Below are positions 52,282-60,260 of a stretch of DNA of 64,000 bases, piece after piece. Position 1 is the stretch's first letter, and the number at the start of each line of letters is the position of its first letter. The notes beneath the pieces were generated by a model. That model was given only the letters and a program-made list of their open reading frames with translations. It did not search any database and was not told the origin of the DNA. Both the position numbers and the translations under genes were made by a program. The stretch is from Oscillospiraceae bacterium MB24-C1 (lineage in GTDB: Bacteria > Bacillota > Clostridia > Oscillospirales > Ruminococcaceae): positions 1,327,501-1,391,500 of the forward strand of contig CP133187.1 of NCBI GenBank assembly GCA_030913685.1, read 5' to 3'.

Positions 52282-53370
52282 ATGCTGACAAAACGTATTT
52301 TTTCTTGCCTGATGGTCGGGCTGATTCTGGTGATAGGGATGTTCACTGCCTTAAAAGCCGTCGGTCACGGTTATTTACCATCCTCCGTGCAGGATATCGG
52401 CGACTGGGCCGACCACGCCGTCAAACTTCAATTAAAAGATTTTGACCGCTTAGAGCAGCTGGCCCCGGCCATGCTTCTGGCCGGGGGTGCTAAAGAGCAG
52501 GATGGAATTTTTATCACTAAAAATTATCTGCTTGAAAATATTGCGCCGGAAGATTCCACCGTGCTGGAGCAAAACCTGACCGGAATTGAAGGCTTTTTAA
52601 AGACGCACAACATTCCGGCAACCTTTTTGCTTATTCCGACGGCTTGCGCCATCAAGCAACAAGATATTCCTGCCCGCGCCCAGCTGTACAACCAAAAGGC
52701 ACTAATAGCAAAATGCTATGCCCGGCTTTCGGGCAAGGCCGGAACTACCGATGCTTACAGCAAACTTTTTTCGGCCAAGGAGCAGTATACCTATTTTCGT
52801 ACCGAGTCAAACCTCACCGGACTGGGCGGTTATTACGTTTACACCGCGCTGGCACCACGCATGGGCTATACGTCGCGCGCGCTTGACCAATTCGAGGTCG
52901 AGCAGCTCGCAAATGACTATTACGGTACGCTTTATCAGCGTTCGAGTTACAAGGGCACCGACCCCGACCTGTTAACGCTTTACCGCTTTTCGCGTTATTC
53001 GCGGCAGTATCAGCTGTCGTTGACTAACAATGGCGAACGCAAAAACTATTATTCGCTGTTCCCCACCCATCTGGCTCAGCTGGGCCAGCCCAAATCAGTT
53101 GTTTTGGGTGGGTTTGGCCAGCGGATGGACATCTCAGCGGTATCCCCCTTTGAAGAGTCTCTGCTAATCTTTGCGGATGATACGGCGCTATCATATTTGC
53201 CTTTCCTCGTCGTGCATTATGGCAACATCACCATGGTTGACCTCCAAAACTGTCCGGACGATATGCTCGCTTCTCTGGTCGCCAATGATTACGATCAGGT
53301 GCTTTTTGCCTATTCGGTGGATCATTTTATCCATGAGCCTGTTGCTGTGCGCGCCAGCTTTTTGCAGTAA
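52282..53370 (+). CDS. DHHW/AlgX-like exported protein lacking the catalytic triad
   Basis: 362 residues with an N-terminal signal anchor (CLMVGLILVIGMFTALKA). It follows the DHHW-family plan that accompanies MBOAT acyltransferases: GIFITKNYLLEN, the RTDHHWT-LG-YY position, the KDSYA position and VDL. The catalytic residues are replaced: RTDHHWT reads RTESNLT and KDSYANS reads ADDTALS, so Asp/His and Ser are lost. Flanking residues still align closely. ATG 52282 follows a short ribosome site in the preceding gene's end. Its role may be binding rather than acetyl transfer. Confidence 0.72.
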   Translation: MLTKRIFSCLMVGLILVIGMFTALKAVGHGYLPSSVQDIGDWADHAVKLQLKDFDRLEQLAPAMLLAGGAKEQDGIFITKNYLLENIAPEDSTVLEQNLTGIEGFLKTHNIPATFLLIPTACAIKQQDIPARAQLYNQKALIAKCYARLSGKAGTTDAYSKLFSAKEQYTYFRTESNLTGLGGYYVYTALAPRMGYTSRALDQFEVEQLANDYYGTLYQRSSYKGTDPDLLTLYRFSRYSRQYQLSLTNNGERKNYYSLFPTHLAQLGQPKSVVLGGFGQRMDISAVSPFEESLLIFADDTALSYLPFLVVHYGNITMVDLQNCPDDMLASLVANDYDQVLFAYSVDHFIHEPVAVRASFLQ

Positions 53371-53391
53371 AAACTCTATCACCTAAAGTTC

Positions 53392-53432
53392 AACAGGGAC
53401 CTCGCCGGAAAATATCCGACAAGGCCCCTGTT
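53392..53432. terminator. Terminator closing the alaS-to-DHHW gene run
   Basis: AACAGGG/CCCTGTT outer stem with an inner CGGA/TCCG pairing and TTTTG after. It lies between convergent genes. Confidence 0.75.
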
Positions 53433-53456
53433 TTGTTGCTATGACACCCGCCCCCA

Positions 53457-54020
53457 TCAAAACGTCTGTTGAGCGGCAGGGGGTGTTTTCTTTTTCTTTT
53501 TATAGCGATCTTCTTCACTGAAAATGCAGCCACAATACTTTTGCATATACAGTTCCAGATCGCGTGCCTTTTGTTGTCCGTCTCTAAAATAGGGACGGAA
53601 ATCGCGGTATAAAAAGCTGACGCCATATTGTTGAGCCACCTCGTTTGCCACCTTGCAAATTAGCTCGTGTTTTTGATAAGGGCTGATCAATAGCGTCGTG
53701 GTAAAGGCCTCAAAGCCGTTTTGTGATGCGTAGCGCGCAGCCTCCTCAAAGCGTACGCGGTAGCAATAACCACATCGATCGTCAAAATTCGGGGATACCC
53801 CCGCAATAAAAGACCGCAGACCATATTCCCCTTGTAACACCAGATCGAGACCGATTCCCTTGGCATAGTCGACAAGCGTATTTTTTCGCGCCCTATATTC
53901 GGTGAAAGGGTGGATGTTCGGATTAAACCAAAAGCCGGTCGGCTCAATACCTTCACCGCGCAGACTCTCAATACACGCAATTGAGCAGGGTGCGCAACAG
54001 ATATGCAACAGAGTTTTCAT
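53457..54020 (-). CDS. queH: Epoxyqueuosine reductase QueH
   Basis: Last step of queuosine synthesis in tRNA, replacing QueG in many anaerobes. The 187-residue product has the QueH cysteine motifs HICCAPCS, DRCGYCYRVR and KYCGCIFS, which bind the Fe-S cluster and a second metal. The lysine-rich C-terminus (KKKKKTPP) is variable. It is the third gene of folD-isochorismatase-queH. Confidence 0.92.
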   Translation of the reverse strand: MKTLLHICCAPCSIACIESLRGEGIEPTGFWFNPNIHPFTEYRARKNTLVDYAKGIGLDLVLQGEYGLRSFIAGVSPNFDDRCGYCYRVRFEEAARYASQNGFEAFTTTLLISPYQKHELICKVANEVAQQYGVSFLYRDFRPYFRDGQQKARDLELYMQKYCGCIFSEEDRYKKKKKTPPAAQQTF

Positions 54021-54063
54021 GCTTCGTATACCTTCTAACCTTGATAAGTAGTGCCACCCGTCG

Positions 54064-54615
54064 TTACTTAATCAGCGACGAAATTGCTTTAAACTGCGGG
54101 TGTTCCTTTGAGCCCATAATTTCAAACAGTGCCATTTCGGTGCTGGCAAACTGTACACCCTCACGCTCGGCACGCATAAACGCGGCCATCAGGTCGGGCT
54201 GGTGGCGTGACGCAATGCAGTCAGTGACAAAAATAGGCGAAAACCCCTTGTCCAAGAGCTGCAACGCCGTCTGCAATACACAGATGTGCGCCTCAATGCC
54301 GCACACCAAAACCTGCTTGCGCCCGAATTGCTCAAGCTGTTCTAAGTGGCCTAGCACGTCGTTGGCGCTCAGCGCGCCAAATGCCGTCTTTGCGATAATC
54401 GGCGCGCCCTGTGCCGCCTCAGCAATTTCGGGCAATGTGGTTCCCAGCCCCTTGGGGTACTGTTCGGTAATCAGCATTGGAATTTCCAGCAGCGAGAGGC
54501 CTTTGAGAAGTTTCACCACATTTTTTTGCAGCTCGTCCCGGCCGCACATAGCGGGCATCAGCTTTTCCTGAAAGTCTACGACCAGCGCACAGCAGTTGTT
54601 TTGTGTCAGTCTCAT
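54064..54615 (-). CDS. Isochorismatase-family cysteine hydrolase
   Basis: 183 residues. The catalytic triad is visible: Asp in CALVVDFQEKL, Lys in the middle (IIAKTAFGA), and Cys in CGIEAHICVLQTAL. ITEQYPKGLGTTLPEI is characteristic of the YcaC/nicotinamidase-related subgroup. Substrate unknown. ATG 54615 follows AAGGAGGA; it starts 13 bases after folD. Confidence 0.86.
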   Translation of the reverse strand: MRLTQNNCCALVVDFQEKLMPAMCGRDELQKNVVKLLKGLSLLEIPMLITEQYPKGLGTTLPEIAEAAQGAPIIAKTAFGALSANDVLGHLEQLEQFGRKQVLVCGIEAHICVLQTALQLLDKGFSPIFVTDCIASRHQPDLMAAFMRAEREGVQFASTEMALFEIMGSKEHPQFKAISSLIK

Positions 54616-54628
54616 TTACAATTCCTCC

Positions 54629-55477
54629 TTATATCATACGTTCAGCGGCAGTTACCACATGCAGGGCCAAAACCGAGGTGGTTACAGCCCCCACACCGCC
54701 CGGCACAGGGGTTACCGCGTGAACATTCTCTGCAACCTCTGAAGTTCGCACATCGCCGCAAAGCTTATTATCCTCGCCAACGTGTATGCCTACATCCAGC
54801 ACCACTTGCCCGGAGCGCACCGCTTCGGCACCAAGCACCCCAGCTTTACCAGCGGCAACAACCAAAACATCAGCTTCCTTGCAAACGGCAGGCAAGTTTT
54901 CAGTTTTGGTATGACAAACCGTTACGGTCATATTCTCAGCCAACAACAGCATGGCGACCGGCTTACTAATGACCAAACTGCGCCCGACCACCACCGCACG
55001 GCGGCCCGTCGTGGTAATGTTATGATGTTTCAGAATTTCAACGCACGCCTGCGCTGTACAGGGGGCAAAGCCCTTTTTGCTGCCAGAATAGACCCCCGCC
55101 ATCGAGCCTTCGGTGATACCGTCCACATCTTTTTCAGGCGAAAGTGTGCGACAAACCACTGTGTCGTCAAAGTGCAAAGGTAGCGGGCGCATTATCAGGA
55201 CGCCATGTACCGCGGGGTTGGCGTTCAATTCTTCGATCAATGCTAATAACTGGTGCTGTCCGGCATCGACTGGCAACACAAACGACTTGACCGTTACCCC
55301 CGCTTGCGCGCATCTTTTGGTTGCCCCACGCTCATAGGCCAGATCGTCTTCCCGCTCGCCCACGCGCACAATCGCCAGCGTGGGGTCAACACCCTTTTGA
55401 TGTAGCTGCAACGCTTTCTCCCTTGCCTCTTCGGTCAGCGCTTTCGCAGTCTCGGTCCCTTTAAGTAAAATTCCCAT
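54629..55477 (-). CDS. folD: Methylenetetrahydrofolate dehydrogenase (FolD), cyclohydrolase Lys replaced
   Basis: One-carbon enzyme interconverting methylene- and methenyl-tetrahydrofolate. 282 residues, with VGRSLVISKPVAMLL (NADP site) and PVPGGVGAVTT (substrate end). In place of the Y-x3-K-x-K catalytic motif it reads YERGATKRC: the lysine four residues after Tyr, needed for cyclohydrolase activity, is Ala. Dehydrogenase may remain while another enzyme (FchA) does the hydrolysis. ATG 55477 follows AGGAGG and MGILLKG fits the family start. Confidence 0.9.
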   Translation of the reverse strand: MGILLKGTETAKALTEEAREKALQLHQKGVDPTLAIVRVGEREDDLAYERGATKRCAQAGVTVKSFVLPVDAGQHQLLALIEELNANPAVHGVLIMRPLPLHFDDTVVCRTLSPEKDVDGITEGSMAGVYSGSKKGFAPCTAQACVEILKHHNITTTGRRAVVVGRSLVISKPVAMLLLAENMTVTVCHTKTENLPAVCKEADVLVVAAGKAGVLGAEAVRSGQVVLDVGIHVGEDNKLCGDVRTSEVAENVHAVTPVPGGVGAVTTSVLALHVVTAAERMI

Positions 55478-55809
55478 TAAACGAAGTCCTCCTATAACGG
55501 TTTGTGCTGTCACTCCACAATGAGCGAATAGTGTGTTTGTGGGCGAGATGGGGCCACCGATGACAAGTAACGCAGTGGAACGATAATTCACCTAATAATC
55601 GTCACTTTTTATTAGGAATACACTATGATAACGACATCCTATCTCTAAGCAGCCTACCTTCTATTTAATCTCGCCTTCTATTTTAATACGTTTTACCATA
55701 TTTTTATTTTGTACGCTGTGCCGTGAGCGTTGTCGCAACGGCTTTCAATATGTTATAGTTATAAACAAGAACTGTCTTATTGCGACAGAATCTCAATATG
55801 GAGGACACC
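55478..55809. other. Divergent region between folD and lysozyme gene
   Basis: 330 bases. The plus-strand promoter is TTGTCG (55730-55735), 18-base spacer, TATAGT (55754-55759), with an extended TG. No folate riboswitch was recognised on the folD side. Confidence 0.4.
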
Positions 55810-56859
55810 ATGCCCTACATACCTGAAAGCAGAAGAGGAAAAAGCAGCGGCTCTGCCGCAAAGGTACTGGTCACGCTTATCATCGTCCTGCTCATCACCA
55901 CAAACATCGCTACCGCAGCGCTATTACTGCGTACCGGTGCGGCATTGCAAGACGCCATAGCGGCTAGCGCCATTGTCACCGATGCTGATAAGGTCGAAGA
56001 ATTCACAGTGCCGAGCATACCGGTATCGGTCATGCTCGATTACGCTGAACGCGACGGCATCTCGATCGAGTTCTTACAGCGGTTTTTTACCGACAGAATT
56101 GTGTTGTGGGATGAAAACAGGCTTAAAACCGTGCCGATCAACAACGCGCTGAAAAAAAGCAGCTTTAATGCCAAGTATATTGTGCCACAGGAAAACGGCA
56201 TCCGCACCTATGAGCCAAGCGGTGAGGATATCTCGCTTTTAGGAATTGACGTCTCAAGTTATCAGGGTATCATCAATTGGAAAAAGGTCAAGGCTGCTGG
56301 CGTTGATTACGCCATCGTCCGGCTGGGCTACCGCGGCTACGGCACCGGCAACATCCGACTTGATGAGCGTTATGAAACGAATATGACGGGGGCTATTTCA
56401 GCGGACATCCCGGTGGGGGTATACTTTTATTCCCAGGCCATCACAGTGGAGGAAGCCGAAGAAGAGGCCCAATTCGTCCTCGATAAGCTATCGGGTTTTG
56501 ACGTCACCTATCCTGTGGTTTTTGATATGGAAGAGGTGAATGACGAAGACGCCCGCACCAACCCGCTGACCCAAGCTGAGCGCACCGAGATCACCATCGC
56601 CTTCTGCGAAAAGATCAAAGCCGCAGGCTACACGCCAATGATATACGGCAACATCCGCTGGATGATCATTCACCTTGACCTTGCCCGGCTTGAAGGCTAC
56701 GATAAATGGTTTGCCCAATATTTTAAGCAGCCATTCTTCCCCTACGACTTCTCAATGTGGCAATACACCTCGCGCGGCACGATTGACGGCATTCCCCACG
56801 AGGTGGATTTAAACCTTGGGCTAGTGGATTATGCCGAAGACAAAACCGATGCCACATAA
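55810..56859 (+). CDS. Membrane-anchored GH25 lysozyme
   Basis: Muramidase cutting peptidoglycan glycan strands. 349 residues: a short cytoplasmic tail, one membrane helix (about residues 18-40), a 110-residue spacer of unknown fold, and a GH25 domain from GIDVSSYQG. The catalytic Asp lies there and the Asp/Glu pair in VFDMEEV. ATG 55810 has GGAGG five bases upstream. Probably acts in wall turnover outside the cell. Confidence 0.9.
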   Translation: MPYIPESRRGKSSGSAAKVLVTLIIVLLITTNIATAALLLRTGAALQDAIAASAIVTDADKVEEFTVPSIPVSVMLDYAERDGISIEFLQRFFTDRIVLWDENRLKTVPINNALKKSSFNAKYIVPQENGIRTYEPSGEDISLLGIDVSSYQGIINWKKVKAAGVDYAIVRLGYRGYGTGNIRLDERYETNMTGAISADIPVGVYFYSQAITVEEAEEEAQFVLDKLSGFDVTYPVVFDMEEVNDEDARTNPLTQAERTEITIAFCEKIKAAGYTPMIYGNIRWMIIHLDLARLEGYDKWFAQYFKQPFFPYDFSMWQYTSRGTIDGIPHEVDLNLGLVDYAEDKTDAT

Positions 56860-56891
56860 CGTCGTGCAAAAATGGCCCTCGGTTTATAAAC

Positions 56892-57143
56892 CTACTTTCG
56901 CCTTTTAAAGACTTCGAGGCCGACGCGCATGCCGAGAACAGCGCCGACCAGTGCCCCGATAATAATAGCAACCAAACCATGTTTTAAAATAAAGATCATA
57001 CCGCAGGCCACGCCAACACACATGCCGATGGCCATGCCGTTACCGACAAATTTCTTACGCATATCGTCTATCTGCCGCTGCTGTACGTCTTCGGGCTGCG
57101 CCTCGTTGGGCACCAATCCATCCGCTTTGGGATTTTCCTGCAT
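56892..57143 (-). CDS. Small glycine-zipper membrane protein
   Basis: 83 residues: a polar N-terminal 32 residues (QQRQIDDMRKKF) and two short hydrophobic stretches rich in Gly and Ala at helix-helix spacing (GNGMAIGMCVGVACGMIF; IIIGALVGAVLGMRVGL). ATG 57143 follows AGGGAGGG. Function unknown. Confidence 0.7.
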   Translation of the reverse strand: MQENPKADGLVPNEAQPEDVQQRQIDDMRKKFVGNGMAIGMCVGVACGMIFILKHGLVAIIIGALVGAVLGMRVGLEVFKRRK

Positions 57144-57309
57144 TCTTGCGCCCTCCCTGCATTATTGATACCGTTATTGTACCACACAACGACTAAAAGC
57201 GCCACGGTGTCATACACAAGTAGACATTTTTTTGCAGCACTATACGAGCAGCTAATCATAGAACTTTGACCGCAATCTTTCTTTTCAACATTGTGTACAC
57301 AAAAGCCCA

Positions 57310-57337
57310 AGGCCCTGTGGCAGCTGCCGCAGGGCCT
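57310..57337 (-). terminator. Terminator of azlCD
   Basis: AGGCCCTG/CAGGGCCT with an inner GCAGCTGC palindrome. On the minus strand TGGGCTTTTG follows. Confidence 0.6.
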
Positions 57338-57357
57338 CCTCTTCATTTTACCTGTGA

Positions 57358-57690
57358 CTAAAATACCTTTTGCACCAAAAACATATAAACCACAGTACCA
57401 AGACAGATGCTCAACAGTGCATTGCCACGCCATTTGTGCAGCGTGGCTGTCACCAGAACGGCAATAAGTTCGGGTAAGCCATGCGGTGCACGGGTGAATG
57501 AAACGCTTTTGAGACAATAGACCACCAAAAGCCCCATCATGGCTGATGGCAACGCCCGCCCCAGATAAACAACCGTTTTAGGTTGTTCACGCGTTTCGGG
57601 GAACAACAAAAACGGCGTAAAACGCGTAATCATGGCGCCCAGAGCAACCGCAAAGATCATCACAAGGGTTTGCAGCGGTGTCAAAAGCAT
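57358..57690 (-). CDS. azlD: AzlD-family branched-chain amino acid exporter small subunit
   Basis: 110 residues with four predicted membrane helices. TRFTPFLLFPE near the N-terminus and ALPSAMMGLLVVYCL are typical of AzlD. ATG 57690 follows GGGAGGG. It overlaps the end of azlC by ten bases; the two proteins form the exporter. Confidence 0.9.
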   Translation of the reverse strand: MLLTPLQTLVMIFAVALGAMITRFTPFLLFPETREQPKTVVYLGRALPSAMMGLLVVYCLKSVSFTRAPHGLPELIAVLVTATLHKWRGNALLSICLGTVVYMFLVQKVF

Positions 57691-58367
57691 AGTTTTTCCC
57701 TCCCGAGCAGCAGAATGGCAAGGATGAGCAGCATGGCTGGTATGACAAACCGTTCTGCTCCGAAAACGGTGAGACAAGTGGTCGTGCAGGCCAGCCCGAT
57801 TAAGCCAGATAGCCGATTCTCACGCTTTTTCACCTGCTCGATAAACAGTACCACAAACAACGCCGTCAGCACAAAATCTAACCCAGTCGTATCAAAGGTG
57901 AGCAGCTGCCCCGCCACACCACCGAGAAAGGTGCCAAAAATCCAATATATGTAGTTCAGTAGCGATATCGAAAGGTAAAAGTGCTTTCGACTAATCCCCT
58001 CCGGCGGGGAAACGCCAGAGGAAATGGAAAAGGTCTCGTCGCAGAGCGTATAAATTAAAAAGGGACGTATCGTGCCAAGACCCTTGTACTTTTCCAACAT
58101 CGAAATTCCGTAAAAGATGTGCCGCGCGTTAACCATAAGGCTGAGTAAAAACGCCTGAATCGGATCAAATGCCACCGTCAGCAGTGTGATGGCCACAAAC
58201 TGCATGCTGCCGCAAAATGCAATGGCGCTCATCAGCACCGCCCAAACTGTCCCGTAGCCTTTGGCCTGCATCAACATACCATAGGCCGCCCCCAGCACCA
58301 GAAAACCGGTCAAAACTGGGATGGTGTGGGGAAATGCCCCCATCATCGCCTTTTTAAGTTCCTTCAT
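57681..58367 (-). CDS. azlC: AzlC-family branched-chain amino acid exporter large subunit
   Basis: 228 residues, about seven membrane helices. The family motifs FCGSMQFVAI and LMVNARHIFYGISM are present, as is TLCDETFSI. It partners AzlD in exporting branched-chain amino acids or analogues. Divergent from an XRE-cupin regulator, which probably controls it. Confidence 0.93.
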   Translation of the reverse strand: MKELKKAMMGAFPHTIPVLTGFLVLGAAYGMLMQAKGYGTVWAVLMSAIAFCGSMQFVAITLLTVAFDPIQAFLLSLMVNARHIFYGISMLEKYKGLGTIRPFLIYTLCDETFSISSGVSPPEGISRKHFYLSISLLNYIYWIFGTFLGGVAGQLLTFDTTGLDFVLTALFVVLFIEQVKKRENRLSGLIGLACTTTCLTVFGAERFVIPAMLLILAILLLGREKLCF

Positions 58368-58480
58368 TTTTATTCTTGTACTCCTTCCCCCTGTGCGGTA
58401 TGATAAGGATATAAGCGAAGTCTGTAATATATAATTTACATTCGTTTGTTATTTTTGTCAATTGTTTTAAGGAGTGCATC

Positions 58481-59032
58481 ATGGAAGTTAATAAAATTAT
58501 TGCTGAAAATTTACGCCGACTGCGTACTGACCGCAATCTGAGCTTTGGCGCGTTGTCGTCACAATGCGGTGTCAGCAAGGTGATGCTTTCACAAATTGAA
58601 AAAGGAGATACCAACCCCACCATCAATACCATTTGGAAAATCGCTAACGGCCTAAAGGTCCCCTATACTGCGCTGCTTGAACAGCAATCGGACACCACTG
58701 AGGTGCTCAAAAAAGCTGATCTCGCCGTTTTGCACGGTGCCGACACCCATTATCGCGTTTTTTGCTATTACGCTAATGCACCCGACCGCAATTTTGAACT
58801 TTTCCAGCTGGAGATGGACCCCGGCCACAGTTATGACTCGATCGGCCACTCTGAAAAGGCGCAAGAATTTATCATGGTTTTTGCGGGCTGTTTAGCACTG
58901 ACGGTAAACGGCTGTACCCATACGCTACATCCTGATGATGCCATCAGCTTTGTGGCGTCAGGTGCGCATACCTACACCGCCTGCGGCAGCGAGGTTCTCA
59001 AAGCGGCCATCATCAATTTCTATCCAACTTAA
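58481..59032 (+). CDS. XRE-family regulator with cupin domain
   Basis: 183 residues: N-terminal helix-turn-helix (LRRLRTDRNLSFGALSSQCGVSKVMLSQIEKGDTNPTI) and a C-terminal cupin (residues about 100-180). AzlC exporters are often paired with such regulators. ATG 58481 follows AAGGAG; only 113 bases separate it from azlC. Probably regulates azlCD by sensing a small molecule. Confidence 0.9.
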   Translation: MEVNKIIAENLRRLRTDRNLSFGALSSQCGVSKVMLSQIEKGDTNPTINTIWKIANGLKVPYTALLEQQSDTTEVLKKADLAVLHGADTHYRVFCYYANAPDRNFELFQLEMDPGHSYDSIGHSEKAQEFIMVFAGCLALTVNGCTHTLHPDDAISFVASGAHTYTACGSEVLKAAIINFYPT

Positions 59033-59058
59033 ATTTATTATCCTTTCTCATATCGATA

Positions 59059-59093
59059 AAAGCCGTCACCGGGCCATGCTCGGTAACGGCTTT
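59059..59093. terminator. Terminator after XRE-cupin gene
   Basis: AAAGCCGT/ACGGCTTT with an inner ACCG/CGGT pairing, then ATTTTT. Confidence 0.8.
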
Positions 59094-59115
59094 ATTTTTA
59101 CTCCTCTAGTGCTGA

Positions 59116-59289
59116 CTACCAGTGGGTTCCGGCTGGAGGGATGTCCCCCGCTTTTTTCTTACCACTTTTTGCCTTACCTTGAATCTCTGGAACCGGTGCC
59201 ACTTCATTTTTAGGGAATTTTTGCTTTTTGTTGCTTTCTGTTCCATGCGGCTCCTTTGGGTCGGGTCTTCTCATTCCTGCTTTAGCCAT
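59116..59289 (-). CDS. 57-residue basic protein of unknown function
   Basis: Small gene read on the minus strand from ATG 59289 to TAG 59116-59118, MAKAGMRRPDPKEPHGTESN... ending AGTHW. It is rich in Lys, Pro and Gly, hydrophilic and without a membrane segment. AAAGGA lies ten bases before the ATG. It overlaps the 3' end of the HD-domain gene by 19 bases, so the two are translationally linked. The KxGMRRP...HGTESN start looks like a conserved small Firmicutes protein, but I cannot name it. Confidence 0.7.
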   Translation of the reverse strand: MAKAGMRRPDPKEPHGTESNKKQKFPKNEVAPVPEIQGKAKSGKKKAGDIPPAGTHW

Positions 59290-59867
59290 GTAAAGTCAGT
59301 CCTTTCATTGCATTTTTTCAAAAAAGTAATAACTGCTTGTGCCTCTGCGCGCCGATCTACGCTACCGCGCCCTAAGCGATCGCAATAACTCAATAGTGCC
59401 ACCTCGGTTATATTGGTTTGCGCTCTCATTCCGGCAATGTCCTGAAAGGGTAATTCCTTAACGACATACAATGGTTGCATATGGTAGCGTACCAGTCCTA
59501 CCACCGTTTCCAAAAAAACAGTATCTTCGGTCACTAGTTGCAAAAGTGCGCGCGCCAGATCGCCCCCCACTCTGTCGTGGTCATATGCGGTTATGCGACC
59601 ACGGCGTTTCTTGGTTGTATCCGGCTTTCCGATATCATGCAGCAAGGCCGCCCACATAAATGCACGCGAATAAGCGCTAAATGATTGGCGCGCTGCCGCC
59701 CGGTCCACCACCAACAGGGTATGGTTCCATACATTGCCCTCCGGATGATGCACCGGCGATTGAGGTGTTGATATTTGCCGGGCAAGTACCGAAAATGGCG
59801 ATTGATCAAACCCAGCTTGCCGGACAATAGTGTCTATTTGGGCTGCGGGTGCGTGTTCGCATGTCAA
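59271..59867 (-). CDS. HD-domain phosphohydrolase (CCA-enzyme-like HD), N-terminus uncertain
   Basis: 198 residues from TTG 59867. The HD metal site is complete: EGNVWNHTLLVVD, LLHDIGKPDTT and YDHDRVGG, a pattern shared with the HD domains of tRNA nucleotidyltransferases. No ribosome site precedes TTG 59867. The frame stays open about 20 codons upstream and codes for protein-like sequence (LKTLEIFKLFDHLL) that resembles homologs, but no ATG, GTG or TTG occurs there. The start may be a rare codon, or a frameshift may have separated the true start. Confidence 0.75.
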   Translation of the reverse strand: MTCEHAPAAQIDTIVRQAGFDQSPFSVLARQISTPQSPVHHPEGNVWNHTLLVVDRAAARQSFSAYSRAFMWAALLHDIGKPDTTKKRRGRITAYDHDRVGGDLARALLQLVTEDTVFLETVVGLVRYHMQPLYVVKELPFQDIAGMRAQTNITEVALLSYCDRLGRGSVDRRAEAQAVITFLKKCNERTDFTWLKQE

Positions 59868-60260
59868 TAGGTGGTCAAATAACTTAAAAATTTCTAATGT
59901 TTTAATAGCGTATCATCCCCAATTTAATTATCTGCAATTTCAAATTATTTATCATGTTTTGATATCATTTATTGGTGTCATATATATACAATTTTAAAGC
60001 GCAAATTTGACAATTTATTTCTAATGTTGGACTAGGATTTTAGAGCTAGTTCATATAAATCGAAATATATTACTAATATTTATATATTTCATTGCTAATT
60101 TTGACCTAAAATGTTAGACTATATTTGTCGCAAAAATATATAAAAGATATTTTGGGATCGATTTTTTATAAAATTTGAATCTCAAGAGAAATGACCTATT
60201 TCATAGCTTTATGAAGTAGGTTTCTTCTTCGCACATCTTGGATAAAGGAGTACTATTGAA
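59868..60260. other. AT-rich intergenic region before the chemoreceptor gene
   Basis: About 390 bases, very AT-rich. It holds an imperfect 12-base direct repeat, AATGTTGGACTA (60023-60034) and AATGTTAGACTA (60110-60121). A hairpin ACCTATTTCAT/ATGAAGTAGGT (60194-60221) is followed by a TTCTTCTTC tract, possibly an attenuator. No cyclic-di-GMP riboswitch was recognised. No clear sigma-A or sigma-28 promoter stands out. Confidence 0.4.

Noticed and set aside
55478-55640. Tetrahydrofolate riboswitch upstream of folD
   Set aside because: No recognisable THF riboswitch core could be found on the minus strand.
57068-57517. 149-codon minus-strand frame spanning the end of azlD and the small membrane protein
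   Set aside because: It runs through a terminator and overlaps two better-supported genes in other frames.
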